Part shown: positions 44,201-54,099 of the stretch, one piece after another
Layout of the letters: each line of letters begins with the position of its first letter
Numbering within the stretch: position 1 is the first letter of the stretch
Source of the DNA: Biomphalaria glabrata
Lineage: Eukaryota; Mollusca; Gastropoda; Planorbidae
Reading direction: 5' to 3'
NCBI RefSeq assembly: GCF_947242115.1
Contig: NC_074718.1
Coordinates: forward strand, 43,024,699-43,088,698
DNA length: 64,000 nucleotides
Translations under genes and position numbers: made by a program
The notes under the pieces: model-generated
The model's database searches: none
What the model saw: the letters and a program-made list of their open reading frames with translations, nothing else
Told to the model about the DNA's origin: nothing

Positions 44201-47200
44201 GGCCAGGACCAGGCGATGGCAGTGGAAATGCTTGTTTCCAATCTGGAAGTAGAAATACAATAACTTCTCTATAGTGCAGTTCAACCAGATGACAGGGTGT
44301 TCAAAAAAAAAGGTGGGTGAGGGTAACAAAAAATGTCTCGTCCATCATTCAGCTTTTCTCTAAGTAATGTATTACACATAATGGAGGTGCAGTGACTGAG
44401 CGATAAAGCGCTTGGCTTCCAAACAGGAGGTCTTGGGTTTGAATCCTGGTGAAGACTGGGGTTTTTACTTTTGGGATCTTTGGGTGCCTATGAGTTCACC
44501 CAACTTTATTAGGTACCTGACATTAGTTGGGGACATTAGGTGTGGAAAAGTAAAGGCAGTTGGTCATTGTGCTGGCCACATGACACCCTCATTGACAATG
44601 GGCCACAGAAACAGATGACCTTTACATCACCTACAACATAGGTCTAGGTCTGAAGGGGAACTTTACTTTATTACACAAAACAATACATTATTATAAGAGT
44701 AAACAATTGATATGAGAGCACACAAAATATACGTTCATACCCAAGTTTCTTTTTTAAACATCACATTTGAAGATGACATCACAAAGTCAGAATTTATTCA
44801 ATGACTGAAATGCTAAGAGGACACAAAAGTTGTGTGTCAGTTTAGTTTTTGTGATCCTTGTCTGAGTATCTCTTTTGTGATGAAAAATGTTAAGATATTT
44901 ACCCAAAGGTGTTTTTTTTTTAAGATTTAAAATCTTTTTACTTTTAATAATAATAATAATATTTATAGCTTTTATATAGCACTACTTTTATGCTTTTAGC
45001 ATGCTCAGAGCGCTTTGGTCCAAACTCATTTTTGGACCAGTTTGGGGGGAGGGGATATCTAGGAGATAGATTTTCCGTGCTGCCTTTAGGTGCTTAGTTA
45101 ACACAACTCTGCCCGAGTCGGGTGTCAAGCTCGAGCCCCCTTCATAGGTAGCCAAGCCAAGTTCAAGCCTACTTAGCCTTTCGACCACAAAATGAAATTC
45201 CTTACAATGTTTTTTTCAAATAGGTGCCAAAGTGTAATTTGATTGTTACTAGCAACATTTAAGATATAACATATAAAATATATTTATATAAGTATTTTAA
45301 AGTATTTACTACCAGCATTTCGTATATAAATATATGAAAAATTATTATATTTTATATATGTATGTATATATTTTAAATTTAAATTAAGTGTGCCTATATA
45401 TAATAGCAAGCAAGAAATACATTTTTACTTGGTTATAGTAAGTTATTCCTAATAGCAATTAGCAATAGATGTTCCAAAATATTAATTGATTGAAACTTAA
45501 AAGTTATTGTAATGTTCACATAAAATTTTTTCTTGTATAAAAACCCTTCAAGAAAGTTGCTGGGTAGCCAGCCAAGACTAAAGAGACCCTCCTGCCTCAG
45601 TGGTTTAGGTACCAGTTACTTGAAAACAGTTCTGCTGGACTTAATAAATGAGTTCAAGGTAAAGGCCATGAGTTGGCCTGGTTGTCAGCATGTCATTGAA
45701 ATTATTTTATAGGTATAAATATATATATATATATATACATAAAAAAATAAATAAATATATATGTATAGCTGCCTGGAAGAACTGGATGAATACATATACT
45801 TTCATTCATTAAATTGAAATAAGAAATAAATTAAAATGAATGCAAGTGAGAATTTAGCCGAGACTTTTTTTTAGATTTTAAAAACTTCAACATCAAAATA
45901 TGAAAAGTGAAATATTCTCTGTCTTTCAACTTACTGTAATCTCAACATCGCAGAATGTCTGGCTTTGGTAAAATTGGTACAAAAGATCCCAATTGTCTTT
46001 AGCAAAGCTTTCTGCTACAAAATCAGAAGCAAGCTCATCCATAGTGAAACCAAAATGGGAGTCAACCCTGTAAAAAAAATAATAATAATAATAATAAACC
46101 TTTAGCAAAAAAAATTTTTTTTTACCAACTTTTGTGTTGATAGTGCAATTGAAGCAGGACATTTTGGCACAGCTGTTTTGGCATACATGGCTGTTTTGCT
46201 GCAGTCATTTTGGCAAGGAATGTTCCAGCCACATAATACATGTGTGCATTTTATATCTTTAAAAAGAATGATACAGATCTATGTTTTGCATGTGTATTTG
46301 TGTTCAAACATATTTTTTAATGTAAAAAAAAAAAACAATGGTTAGTTTTGTCCATTAAAATTTGCTCTATACATACTATAGTATTGTATAATAGAGTGAA
46401 AAAAAAAGAATGTTAATTATAAAAAAGTTTTGTGTTTCTGCCCTTTTCTTTTATTATAACACCCTTAACTTCTTTTTAGCATCCTGCAATGGATCAACCC
46501 CTTTCCACACACTTTTCTGCTCTTGTGTTATTTGGTTACTTTTACTTTTTATTTCCTTTTGCATCCTTCAATCATAAGGCAAGCAATGTACAGTATAAGA
46601 CACTTTGGTTAGTTTTACCTTTTTTTTGTACATCCTTAGACACAGCACACCATCAGTTTCAGGCCTAATAGGAAAAAAAAGTGCATGTTCCGAAGGCCGA
46701 ATGTCCCTCCCCTCTCACTACCTTTAGTTTGGCATTGTGTGTTCTTTTTAAAAAGTAAATAAAAAAATGTTAGTTTGTTTGGCCCCTTTTGAATATTTCT
46801 CTAAAAAAAAATAATAGTTTTAATCTTTACTAAAAGAAATAAGAAATATGGAACAATATGAAATAAGGCAAATTATTAATAAGTTGACTAAGAGAAAAAG
46901 AAAGAAAATATGCTTTCAAAATACAGAGGTCTTGTTTGTTTGTTTTTTATTTATTCTTTGTATATGGGAAAATACCAAAAGATAAAATACAAAAGTTAAA
47001 TAGAAACCTAGCAAATTGCTGTGTTCAGGATGCAAATGTCAAAACTGTGTCTTAGCAAGCACCCAAGAGGTAAAAGGAGCCTGTGTACAAAATTTCATGC
47101 CAATCCATATAGCAGTTTATGAGATATCTTGATACATAAATCACTCAGTCAGTGAGTGGTATTTGGGTTTATGATATAGATTTAGAGCAAGGCCTCTTAG

Positions 47201-47743
47201 ACAGTTAGTCAGTGAGTGATATTTGGGCTTATGATATAGATTTAGAGCAAGGCCTCTTAGACAGTCAGTCAGTGAGTGATATTTGGGCTTATGATATAGA
47301 TTTAGAGCTAGGCTGCTTAGACAATTTTGACAACTACAAACTACTTAGTAACTACTTTGACTGTCACTATGTAGATCTAGACCTGGACTATATTTAGATA
47401 TTCTCGCTGTGTGTTGCTTCCCAAAATTAAAAGACATACATGCCAGTTAGTAAGTGCCTGAATGCCTCAATTGGAACAAACTGAAAAAACACAGTGGAAA
47501 ATATATTTTCCTTGAGCTAAATGCTTTCGAATTCAGTTCAACAAAACAAGTCATCCAACGATGAACAAACAATAAAATATAAACCACCTGGATTATTACC
47601 ATAACAACTTCACTGACATATATATAGTATTGCAATGAAAAAAATAATAAAGCACAGAGAAGATACTGACAATAAATATCCATCACAGAATACTGAGCGC
47701 TGAACAATCTCAGAACAAATTACCTTTGTTTGTACTTCAACAT
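32208..47743 (-). CDS. KLHL8: Kelch-like protein 8 (BTB-BACK-kelch)
   Basis: Substrate adaptor of CUL3 ubiquitin ligases; the family member in worms and mammals is linked to rapsyn turnover. Exons in transcript order: 47724-47743 (predicted), 45935-46067, 43946-44242, 42188-42439, 40437-40620, 39572-39715, 38805-38916, 37810-37978, 35002-35161, 33057-33258, 32208-32325. All phases agree, giving 596 residues, or 581 if translation starts at the second ATG (46042); human KLHL8 is 620. Domains: BTB (FCDVEIT ... [18 protein letters not shown]), BACK ([20 protein letters not shown] ... [11 protein letters not shown]), then six kelch repeats ([69 protein letters not shown]). Phrases such as GASGDPF and GLDDATCFN point to KLHL8 rather than KLHL20. 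The first exon rests on phase and donor only. Minus-strand AATAAA candidates lie at 31878 and 31901. Confidence 0.95.
33400..34115 (+). mobile_element. LINE ORF2 3' remnant, interrupted
   Basis: A stretch with GAAGTAGATATCCTTCAGAG and CAAGCCTGCATCCAACAT parallels 39060-39340, so both are remnants of one LINE family. At about 33635-33930 it is interrupted by sequence starting TTACAGGGTCCAATTTAATG, then resumes with GGCCAGGATAAGATGAG. It is heavily decayed, in a KLHL8 intron. Confidence 0.5.
35230..36560. other. KLHL8 intron sequence
   Basis: AT-rich intron without recognisable exons. A partly duplicated T/A-rich segment and poly-A runs are present. Nothing else stands out. Confidence 0.4.
36565..37694. 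mobile_element. piggyBac-like non-autonomous element, 1.13 kb
   Basis: The ends are CTCATTAGCTACTAA and its exact inverse TTAGTAGCTAATGAG, each directly bordered by TTAA (36561-36564 and 37695-37698), the piggyBac target site. There is no transposase ORF. The right part is GC-rich (CACCACGCGTCGCGCAGG, GGGCGCATTTGGGCGCATTA). It sits 115 bp from a KLHL8 exon, inside an intron. Confidence 0.8.
38075..38310 (-). mobile_element. SINE family A, diverged
   Basis: Minus strand: GGTGTCTGAGTGTTAAAGTG, GAAGCCTGGG-type middle replaced by GCAAAGACTGGGATTTTAAA, GGTCGCTGTGCTAGCCACAT and ACATCATCTGCCCC. In a KLHL8 intron. Confidence 0.75.
38505..38705 (+). mobile_element. SINE family A, 5'-truncated
   Basis: It starts in the middle (AAGACTGGGATTTTTAATTT) and keeps GTTGTGCTGGCCACACGAC, ACATCATCTGCCCTATATA and GCAAGGTCTG. 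It lies 200 bp from, and inverted to, the copy at 38075. Confidence 0.85.
39060..39340 (+). mobile_element. LINE ORF2 3' remnant
   Basis: GAAGTAGATATCCTTCAGAG, AAGCCTGCATCCAACATCAC and CTGGAGGAAGCTAGTTGG translate, with shifts, to the [14 protein letters not shown] and GLEEASW-type tail of an animal LINE. Partner of 33400-34115. Confidence 0.6.
39797..39950 (-). mobile_element. SINE family B
   Basis: Minus strand: TGCCTGATGGTGTGGTATGC, CCCGAGTTCGAAACCCTG, CCCCATCCCCCATTGTCC, then GGATGTAACGATCTTCCATT. KLHL8 intron. Confidence 0.7.
39995..40235. repeat. TG-rich minisatellite of about 38 bp
   Basis: Six units of GGATTTTTGGCAGGGTATAT followed by GTGTGTGTATGTGTAT. ORFs on both strands ([12 protein letters not shown] and the like) are repeat artefacts. 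Confidence 0.9.
40665..40940. repeat. 46-bp minisatellite
   Basis: Six units of TGTGACCTGACTATAGAACA followed by AGTACTATGATGTGACACTG. It lies 45 bp upstream of a KLHL8 exon acceptor on the transcript strand, inside the intron. Confidence 0.9.
41970..42090 (+). mobile_element. SINE family B remnant
   Basis: GGTTACTTGGTCATGTGGTT and TTGAGGGAACATCTGAAAAC are recognisable; the centre is deleted. Confidence 0.4.
42480..43330. other. KLHL8 intron sequence
   Basis: Short TG repeat at 42492-42506. A GC-richer stretch near 42960-43100 contains inverted phrases (GACAGTTCGTGTAACTGTCAC) and may be a decayed transposon, but the family is not recognised. Confidence 0.35.
43335..43745 (-). mobile_element. 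LINE ORF2 remnant
   Basis: On the minus strand pieces read LYG, then [25 protein letters not shown], and [11 protein letters not shown]. This is the YGxETW...RRIQAFETKCLRK / IKEWTSL pattern of a widespread animal endonuclease-RT LINE. Stops and shifts are numerous. KLHL8 intron. Confidence 0.65.
44383..44675 (+). mobile_element. SINE family A, full length
   Basis: Head GGAGGTGCAGTGACTGAGCG, AAGCGCTTGGCTTCCAAAC, B box GGGTTTGAATCC, and the full tail to AGGTCTGAAGGGGAAC. An 11-14 bp duplication around GGGGACATTAGG marks its middle. KLHL8 intron. Confidence 0.88.
44943..45190 (-). mobile_element. SINE family C
   Basis: On the minus strand GGTCGAAAGGCTAAGTAGGC, GGGGGCTCGAGCTTGACACC, CTAGATATCCCCTCCCCCC and TAGTGCTATATAAAAGC, followed by an ATT-rich tail (TATTATTATTATTA). 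This copy clearly shows the tail of the family. Confidence 0.8.
45240..45925. other. AT-rich KLHL8 intron
   Basis: (TATATA)n runs near 45340 and 45715-45765. Nothing coding. Confidence 0.5.
47145..47320. repeat. 60-bp tandem repeat, three units
   Basis: Units contain GTCAGTGAGTGATATTTGGG, CTTATGATATAGATTTAGAG and CAAGGCCTCTTAGACAGT. The preceding CAGTTTATGAGATATCTTG is typical of the flank of some invertebrate dispersed repeats. Confidence 0.85.
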
Positions 47744-47851
47744 TTCTTCTAGGACGATTCAGTCTAGCAGTAAACAAATTTGTTTCATTTACACACACAC
47801 AAAATGTAATTTAATAACAGAATCAGCTCTTCTTTTCCAGTAAAAAGTAAA

Positions 47852-48110
47852 GTTCCCCTTTCAGACCTTGCAATCTATAGGACATATGATGTAAAGGTCA
47901 TCTATTAACGTGGCCCACGGTTTATGAGGGTGTCACGTGGCCAGCAGAATGGCCAATCGCCTTTACTTACCCTAACTACTGTCAGAGCTGGGTGGACTCA
48001 GAGGCGCCCAAAGATCCTGAAATTAAAAATCCCAGTCTTCACCAGGATTCGAACCTGGGACCTCGGTTTAGTAACCAAGCGTTTACCGCTCTGCCACCAT
48101 GCCTGCTTCT
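47852..48110 (-). mobile_element. SINE family A
   Basis: Minus strand: GGCATGGTGGCAGAGCGGTA, AACGCTTGGTTACTAAACC, B box AGGTTCGAATCC, GGCCACGTGACACCCTCAT, GGTCTGAAAGGGGAAC. It lies just upstream of the predicted KLHL8 first exon. Confidence 0.88.
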
Positions 48111-48114
48111 TTTT

Positions 48115-49736
48115 CAGTAGTAGCACACTAAGGCGTGGCAAGCCCGCTTTTCCTTAACTTGAGCGATGCGACTAGCTTTCTCTTTTTATTCTGAGTTGCA
48201 CACTGAAGTGTGACATTATAGATATACTCTAGTATTATTGGCTCCCTGTCACTTCATCCCGTGGACATTTCCTCCCCTGTTATTTTCATCATCTGCTCAT
48301 TTTATCTAACAAATAGTAGTTGTAAAAATCATGAAATGAGCAATATTTAATATATATTCATTTTCTTTTTTAAATGACAAAAAGTGTAGCACATTAGATA
48401 AGATTAAAATTTAAATTAAATGCCATTGAAAACTATAAAAAATTAACATGCATGAATATAGAGGTAATGTAAAAAAGTGTTATCCTGATATGGGTGAAGT
48501 CAGCCTTTATTAGAAAAAAAAAAAACTTATTTCAAGGCTAAAAATGATGAGCCCAGTTTCAAGAAAGAGCGCTAGAAAAATTAAAAAAAATGAAACATTG
48601 TCGTACTTGCAACACACCATGGCCTTTGATGATAAGTTATCAGCGGCACTGTCATAATTATTGTAATCACACTTCTATCTCTCAAATGATTTTCACTACT
48701 TCCACCAAACTTCGGTCATTGATCATTACGTCATGCGCAGGATAATATTATAATATTACATCCCCAACATCCAATAGAAGCGCTATAGCTAAGTACATAC
48801 CCAGATTTACAATATTATAGACTATTATAAGAGTTCTCATCAAGAATGCAAAGTGGAAGAGGAAACACTATAAACGCATAAGTAACATGTCAAAAAATAT
48901 CAAAAAGAATTCTACATTTAATAATCATATTTATATATTAGATGAAATGAGGGCTTAAAGTCAAAGCCTTAACAGCACAATTAAACATTGAAAAAAAAAA
49001 GAAAAATATTTAATTGGGGATGAAATGACCAGAGAATGAAATCACAGGGGATGAAACCACCGGTCACCAGTATTATCAACATCGTGTTAAATTTACGAGA
49101 TCTATATGTTATCATTATCATATGGTACTGTCATGATAATGATATCATCATATGAATCTTATTTGGGTACTTTGACCTCCGCCATTCTTGTGAGCCAGAA
49201 AAAAATGAGTGAAACTGGTCCTTTCATTTTCTGTTACATCCTTGGTTATCCCAGGAAAAGTGCCTAAAAGGTTTTATTATTTTTTTCCAGCAGTCTTCTA
49301 AATAGGGTGTTATTTTATCATGGGAAAAATTTGGATGGGATTGTTTATTTTTTGTGTTTCTTTTTTATGCTCCAAAATAGGGATGTGTTCCAGCAATGAC
49401 GATTTTTTTTGTTCTGTATTTTTTGAAATATTGGCTAGTCATTTGTAGTATATCCATATAATATATCTACATCAGAATCATCTTATATATATGTGATTTC
49501 TTGTGATTATTAAATATTTTTTTTGAATGGCAGTCTAAGCACATGAAAGCCAAAATGAAAACCAAAATCGAAAATAGCCATTTTGTTATCAACCATATAT
49601 ATATATATATAATATTATATATATATATAATATTATATATATATATAATATAAAGATAAATAATAATAATAATAATCTTTCTATTCGTGACGAAATTTGT
49701 TTTATAGTTGTGCATTACAATGAAGAGCAAACATTT
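48115..49736. other. Intergenic region upstream of KLHL8
   Basis: AT-rich, with an imperfect ATCATTATCATATG palindrome near 49110-49160 and (AT)n microsatellites at 49590-49650. The KLHL8 promoter and any 5' UTR exon probably lie here, but no element can be assigned. Confidence 0.45.
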
Positions 49737-49745
49737 GTACAATAG

Positions 49746-52700
49746 CACTTGGGGGAGCTACCACCTTCTACCAAGCGCGTCCCCAGGTGGCGGATAGGGG
49801 AAAGACCCTTAGATATAAGGGTTAGCTGTGAATAGCAAATAAACAGCCGCGGACCAACTGGTTTGCAGTCATGGAGGATGAGGTGAAGTATTCCAGTGGT
49901 TAGAATATTTACTAAAAACATCTCAGAAATCCAGGGAAATGATTGCAAAAAGCGAGTATAGGGCGCTCTAACTCTAAACCCGGGTAGATGAAACCCGTTA
50001 GCTAGGGATAGCAGTTCATCTAGGAGAGAAAACTCCGAAAATAAACACCTGCTGCCTTGCAGATGATCTTGGATGATCAAAGGCTATGGGAGCACACCCA
50101 GAAAGAAAAGCAGGCTGAAGTCGGAGTCAATGGGCCTCCTGGCGCATAACACATTGACACGCAACCTCATCTATGTTGGAGTTCAGTAACGATTCTAATA
50201 GATGTGGCGTCCTGCCGGTGGAATCCCGCCGCGCAGGTAGGGGGCCGGGCTCTCCGCCTTGAAGGAGCCCACACAAGCGAGCTGGTGGTTCTTCTATCTC
50301 TGCCTGTGGAGCCAGGAGCAGGGACAAGAAAGTAAATACTACTGGCCAACACTCCAAGACCAAAAGTCTAAAAATCTTACAATGGAACGCAGAGGGCATC
50401 CAAAAGAAAAAAGAAGCTCTAAAAATATTTCTGCATGAGAAAGAAATTGATGTAGCTTGCATCCAAGAAACTCATTTGAACAGTAATCTTCGTTTCTCCA
50501 TTAGAGGCTACACCTGCATCAGACAAGATAGAGAAATCAGACCCAAAGGAGGAATCCTCACCCTCATTAAAAATGACATCCCTACCACAGACATAACTAT
50601 GCCCAACTCCTCAGAATCAGAAATAATGGGAACTAAGCTAACTCTCCCAGATGGAAATATTAATCTATTTAACTGCTACTTCCCACCAGACAAGGAAATA
50701 GAGATTGACCACATACAAATACCTGACCAAGAAGACTGTCTAATCTTAGGAGATATGAATAGTCACTCTCAGAGCTGGGGATACCCAGACCTAAATGCCA
50801 GGGGAGAAGAAATTGAAGAATGGCAAGCAGAGAACAGACTTATCTTGCTAAATAAACCTGAGGACAAACCAACCTTTTTTTCAAGAGCCTGGCTAACATC
50901 AACCACTCCAGATCTAGCCTTTGCAACAGACAACTTATCCAAAAAGTGCACTAGAGAAGTTGCAGACCAGCTAGCCACCAGTGACCACAGACCCATATTG
51001 ATCAGTATCGATATCTCCTTCAAAATATCAGAAAACTCCACCATCCCCAGATGGAACTACAAAAAAGCCAACTGGCACCTATTCTCAAAGCTCACAGACC
51101 TATATACAACTTCAATAAACTGCAAATCAAATCAGGTTAATAAGTCATTCTCAGCTTTCTCCAAAGCAATACTCCTAGCAGCTAAGGAATCAATTCCTAG
51201 AGGAGCAAGAAAAGATTATATCCCCAACTGGTCTGATCACCTTCAACAACTCCACAATGCCACTATTGAAGCCAGAAACACAGTAGAAAATAACCCTTGT
51301 ATAGAAAATAACATAAATCTAAAAGCAGCTAACGCAGTTTTCAGGAAAAATTACCTTTCCGCCATGAGGAAAAGTTGGCATGAAAAAACAGAACAACTAA
51401 ACGTAGATAGAGATGGCCACAAACTCTGGCGTATAGCCAAATGTCTCAACCAGGAAGAAAACAGAACAACTCCTATAGTAATAGAAAAGGACAACAAACC
51501 CCTGAAAGGCCAAGAAGCAGCAAATGAATTCATTAAGTTTTTCCAAAGCGTAGGACAAATACAAATTAATGAAAGTAGAAATAAAGATGTAAACTCAGAA
51601 ATCCAAGATAAATTTAAAGAAAACAATCCAGCTTACTCCTTGGGAATGACCACTAATCTTAAAATGAAGGAACTAGATGAATCCCTAAAAGTCCTCAAAC
51701 CAAAACAAGCCCCGGGCCCAGACAAAATATCAAATGACATGCTTCTTCACTTGGGTCCTCAAGCCAAAAGAAAACTGCTACAATTATTCAATGCTAGCTG
51801 GAAATCTGGCAGAATTCCAAACATCTGGAAAAAAGCCATTATGATACATATACTAAAGCACGGCAAGCCAAGAAATAAACTGGATAGCTACCGTCCCATC
51901 AGCCTCACTAGCTGTACTTGCAAACTGATGGAAAGAGTGATAAATAGAAGGCTGACATGGATCCTTGAGTCAAATAACCTACTCACTGAAGCCCAGGCTG
52001 GCTTTAGAAAAGGCAGATCAACAGAAGATCAAATTGCCTTCATCACACAAGAAATAGAAGACGGCTTTCAAGAAAAGAAACCAACAACAATTGTGTGGGT
52101 TGACTTAGAAAAAGCATTTGACAAAGTCTGGGAACAAGGTCTCTTGCTCAAGCTAATCCAGCATCACATATCCCACAGAATGTACAACTGGATAAAGGAA
52201 TACCTAAATAATAGAAAAGCCTTAGTTTGCATGCAAGGACAAAGAAGCCACACAGTGGATATAAAAAATGGTGTCCCCCAAGGAGGAGTCCTATCCCCAA
52301 CACTTTTCCTAATATTCATAAACGATCTAAATCAAAACCTACCCAAAAAAGTTAAGAGCAGCATGTATGCAGATGACCTTGCCTTAATTAGCACAGAAGA
52401 ATATGTAGGAACATCGAAATTTCGATTACAAGATGCTCTTGATAAACTCAATAATTGGTCCAAAGACTTGGGCATGTCCATTAACACAAAAAAGACAACA
52501 TATACCATATTCTCACTGTCAACAAAACAACAAACAATAAAATTAACATTAGATAAGGAAGCTTTAGAAAAAAATGACAGCCCTACTTATCTTGGAGTCA
52601 CCTATGACCCGAGACTAACCTGGAAAAAACAAATAGATAAAACACAGAGTAAAGGCATCCAGAGACTATCCCTCTTGAAAAAATTAGCTGGCACAGATTG

Positions 52701-54090
52701 GGGAGCTAATCACAACATCCTGAAAAAGACCTATACCAGTTATGTAAGACCTGTACTAGAACATGGTGCCACAGCATGGGGCTCAGCAGCCCAAACCAAC
52801 CTAAGAAAAATAGACAAGGTTCAAAATATTGGTCTAAGGATAATGACAGGAGCAATCAAAACAACACCCATAAGAGCTATGGAGGAAACCACTGCCCTCA
52901 TATCTCTGGATGAAAGAAGAGAAATAAAAATCCTTTCCCAATTCACTAAATTGGAAACCTTGGAGAGGCACCCACTCAGAACAAAAATCCACAAAACTGG
53001 CACAAAAAACCGTCTCAAAAGGACCAATTTCATACAGGAATCTCTAAACCTAAAAAAGAAACACCAACTTGAAAAAATTACTCTGAAATCCTCGATACAC
53101 TATAATGAATCTCCACCCTGGGACGAAAGCCCTCTTCCTATTATAAGGGACCATATTGAAAACATAAAAAGAAAATCTGATTACAGACCAACAGAGCTCA
53201 AGGAAATAGTGAACTGTTTTCTACATACCAATTACCCTAGCAATCAGTGGATCAGAGTTTACACGGATGGCTCATCCCATAAAGCCACCACAAATGGAGG
53301 AGCTGGAATACTTATCGAATGGCCAGATGGAGGAAAACTAGAAAAATCCTTTGCAACTGGAGAGCTCTCTGACAGTCACAGAGCAGAAAGGGAAGCATTA
53401 GCACTAGCTGCTACCATGCTAGCAAATCATCCAAGTTCCCCTCACAGTCAGATTGTCTTTCTAACAGACGCGAAAACAACCCTCCAAAGCCTGCAAAACT
53501 CTGATTCCCCTTATATTAAAAACCTCAGAACAGCACTCACAAAGCTCAACCACAACAGAAAAAAAACTGTTATTCAATGGATACCAGCTCACATACAAAT
53601 AGCAGGAAATGAGAAGGCTGACACACTCGCCAAGAGTGGGAGAACAAACTCACAAGTAAACTCTGCACTCTATCCAGAAGAAATGAAGAAATTAATTGTA
53701 GATAAAATAAATGAGAAATGGACGAGCTCCCATCCAAATCACAAGAAAGATGATGCTTACTATAAGCTATCCCGACAAGACCAACGTCTAATCTTTCGAC
53801 TCAGAACCGGACACAACAGAATGCGACAACACATGTTCCGGAAGCTCAAAATTGGAACCAGTGAAATCTGCCCATGTGGAGTATCACCAGAAAATGCCGA
53901 CCACATCCTCCAAAACTGCTCTCTCTACCAAGAGGCCCATATAAGACATTGGCCCCAAATCACCCCAATAGAAAGAAAACTATATGGAGAGCTCCCTGAT
54001 TTGGAAACCACTGCGCAGTTCATCTCATGTATTGGTCTAGTCATATGAACACTCCAACATAACAATGAGAACGATGAAGAAGAAGAAGTA
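49746..54090 (+). mobile_element. Nearly intact LINE with RNase H, TSD GTACAATAG
   Basis: A 4.35-kb non-LTR retrotransposon. The 9-mer GTACAATAG flanks it at 49737-49745 and 54091-54099. The 5' leader is about 0.5 kb (CGTCCCCAGGTGGCGGATAG) and carries no ORF1-like frame. One long ORF2-type frame follows, and the 3' end is a short GAAGAAGAAGAAGTA tail. EN, RT and RNase H in one ORF suggests the I/Ingi group of LINEs; this is inferred from domain order only. Confidence 0.88.
50263..54048 (+). CDS. LINE polyprotein: endonuclease, RT, RNase H
   Basis: An uninterrupted frame of 1261 codons ends in TGA. Endonuclease: LQWNAEGIQ, CIQETHL, LILGDMNSHSQSWG, STTPDLAFAT, TSDHRPI. Reverse transcriptase: KQAPGPDKISNDML, YRPISLTSC, AGFRKGRSTEDQ, WVDLEKAFDKVW, NGVPQGGVLSPTLF, MYADDLALI (DNA about 52363), YLGVTYDPRLTW. 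RNase H from about 53251: VYTDGSS, RAEREALALAA, FLTDAK, WIPAHIQIAGNEKADTLAK, with the catalytic acids present. The C-terminus has a zinc-type CPCG...H...C group. There is no in-frame ATG before the endonuclease start after the TGA at 50260-50262. Upstream of that TGA the same frame is open back to ATG 50173. So the start is lost, read through, or non-ATG. It needs a target-primed cycle; activity is unproven. Confidence 0.9.
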   Translation, partial: RSPHKRAGGSSISACGARSRDKKVNTTGQHSKTKSLKILQWNAEGIQKKKEALKIFLHEKEIDVACIQETHLNSNLRFSIRGYTCIRQDREIRPKGGILTLIKNDIPTTDITMPNSSESEIMGTKLTLPDGNINLFNCYFPPDKEIEIDHIQIPDQEDCLILGDMNSHSQSWGYPDLNARGEEIEEWQAENRLILLNKPEDKPTFFSRAWLTSTTPDLAFATDNLSKKCTREVADQLATSDHRPILISIDISFKISENSTIPRWNYKKANWHLFSKLTDLYTTSINCKSNQVNKSFSAFSKAILLAAKESIPRGARKDYIPNWSDHLQQLHNATIEARNTVENNPCIENNINLKAANAVFRKNYLSAMRKSWHEKTEQLNVDRDGHKLWRIAKCLNQEENRTTPIVIEKDNKPLKGQEAANEFIKFFQSVGQIQINESRNKDVNSEIQDKFKENNPAYSLGMTTNLKMKELDESLKVLKPKQAPGPDKISNDMLLHLGPQAKRKLLQLFNASWKSGRIPNIWKKAIMIHILKHGKPRNKLDSYRPISLTSCTCKLMERVINRRLTWILESNNLLTEAQAGFRKGRSTEDQIAFITQEIEDGFQEKKPTTIVWVDLEKAFDKVWEQGLLLKLIQHHISHRMYNWIKEYLNNRKALVCMQGQRSHTVDIKNGVPQGGVLSPTLFLIFINDLNQNLPKKVKSSMYADDLALISTEEYVGTSKFRLQDALDKLNNWSKDLGMSINTKKTTYTIFSLSTKQQTIKLTLDKEALEKNDSPTYLGVTYDPRLTWKKQIDKTQSKGIQRLSLLKKLAGTDWGANHNILKKTYTSYVRPVLEHGATAWGSAAQTNLRKIDKVQNIGLRIMTGAIKTTPIRAMEETTALISLDERREIKILSQFTKLETLERHPLRTKIHKTGTKNRLKRTNFIQESLNLKKKHQLEKITLKSSIHYNESPPWDESPLPIIRDHIENIKRKSDYRPTELKEIVNCFLHTNYPSNQWIRVYTDGSSHKATTNGGAGILIEWPDGGKLEKSFATGELSDSHRAEREALALAATMLANHPSSPHSQIVFLTDAKTTLQSLQNSDSPYIKNLRTALTKLNHNRKKTVIQWIPAHIQIAGNEKADTLAKSGRTNSQVNSALYPEEMKKLIVDKINEKWTSSHPNHKKDDAYYKLSRQDQRLIFRLRTGHNRMRQHMFRKLKIGTSEICPCGVSPENADHILQNCSLYQEAHIRHWPQITPIERKLYGELPDLETTAQFISCIGLVI

Positions 54091-54099
54091 GTACAATAG

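Noticed and set aside
44400-44480. Possible tRNA gene (A and B boxes, cloverleaf-like head)
   Set aside because: The same head is repeated with a constant 3' body at about ten places, so these are tRNA-derived SINEs, not tRNA genes.
41770-46230. Recurring CATTTTGGCA and GCTGTTTTGG phrases at about 41775 and 46155
   Set aside because: They look like scattered remnants of one repeat, but borders and copy number are too unclear to call an element.
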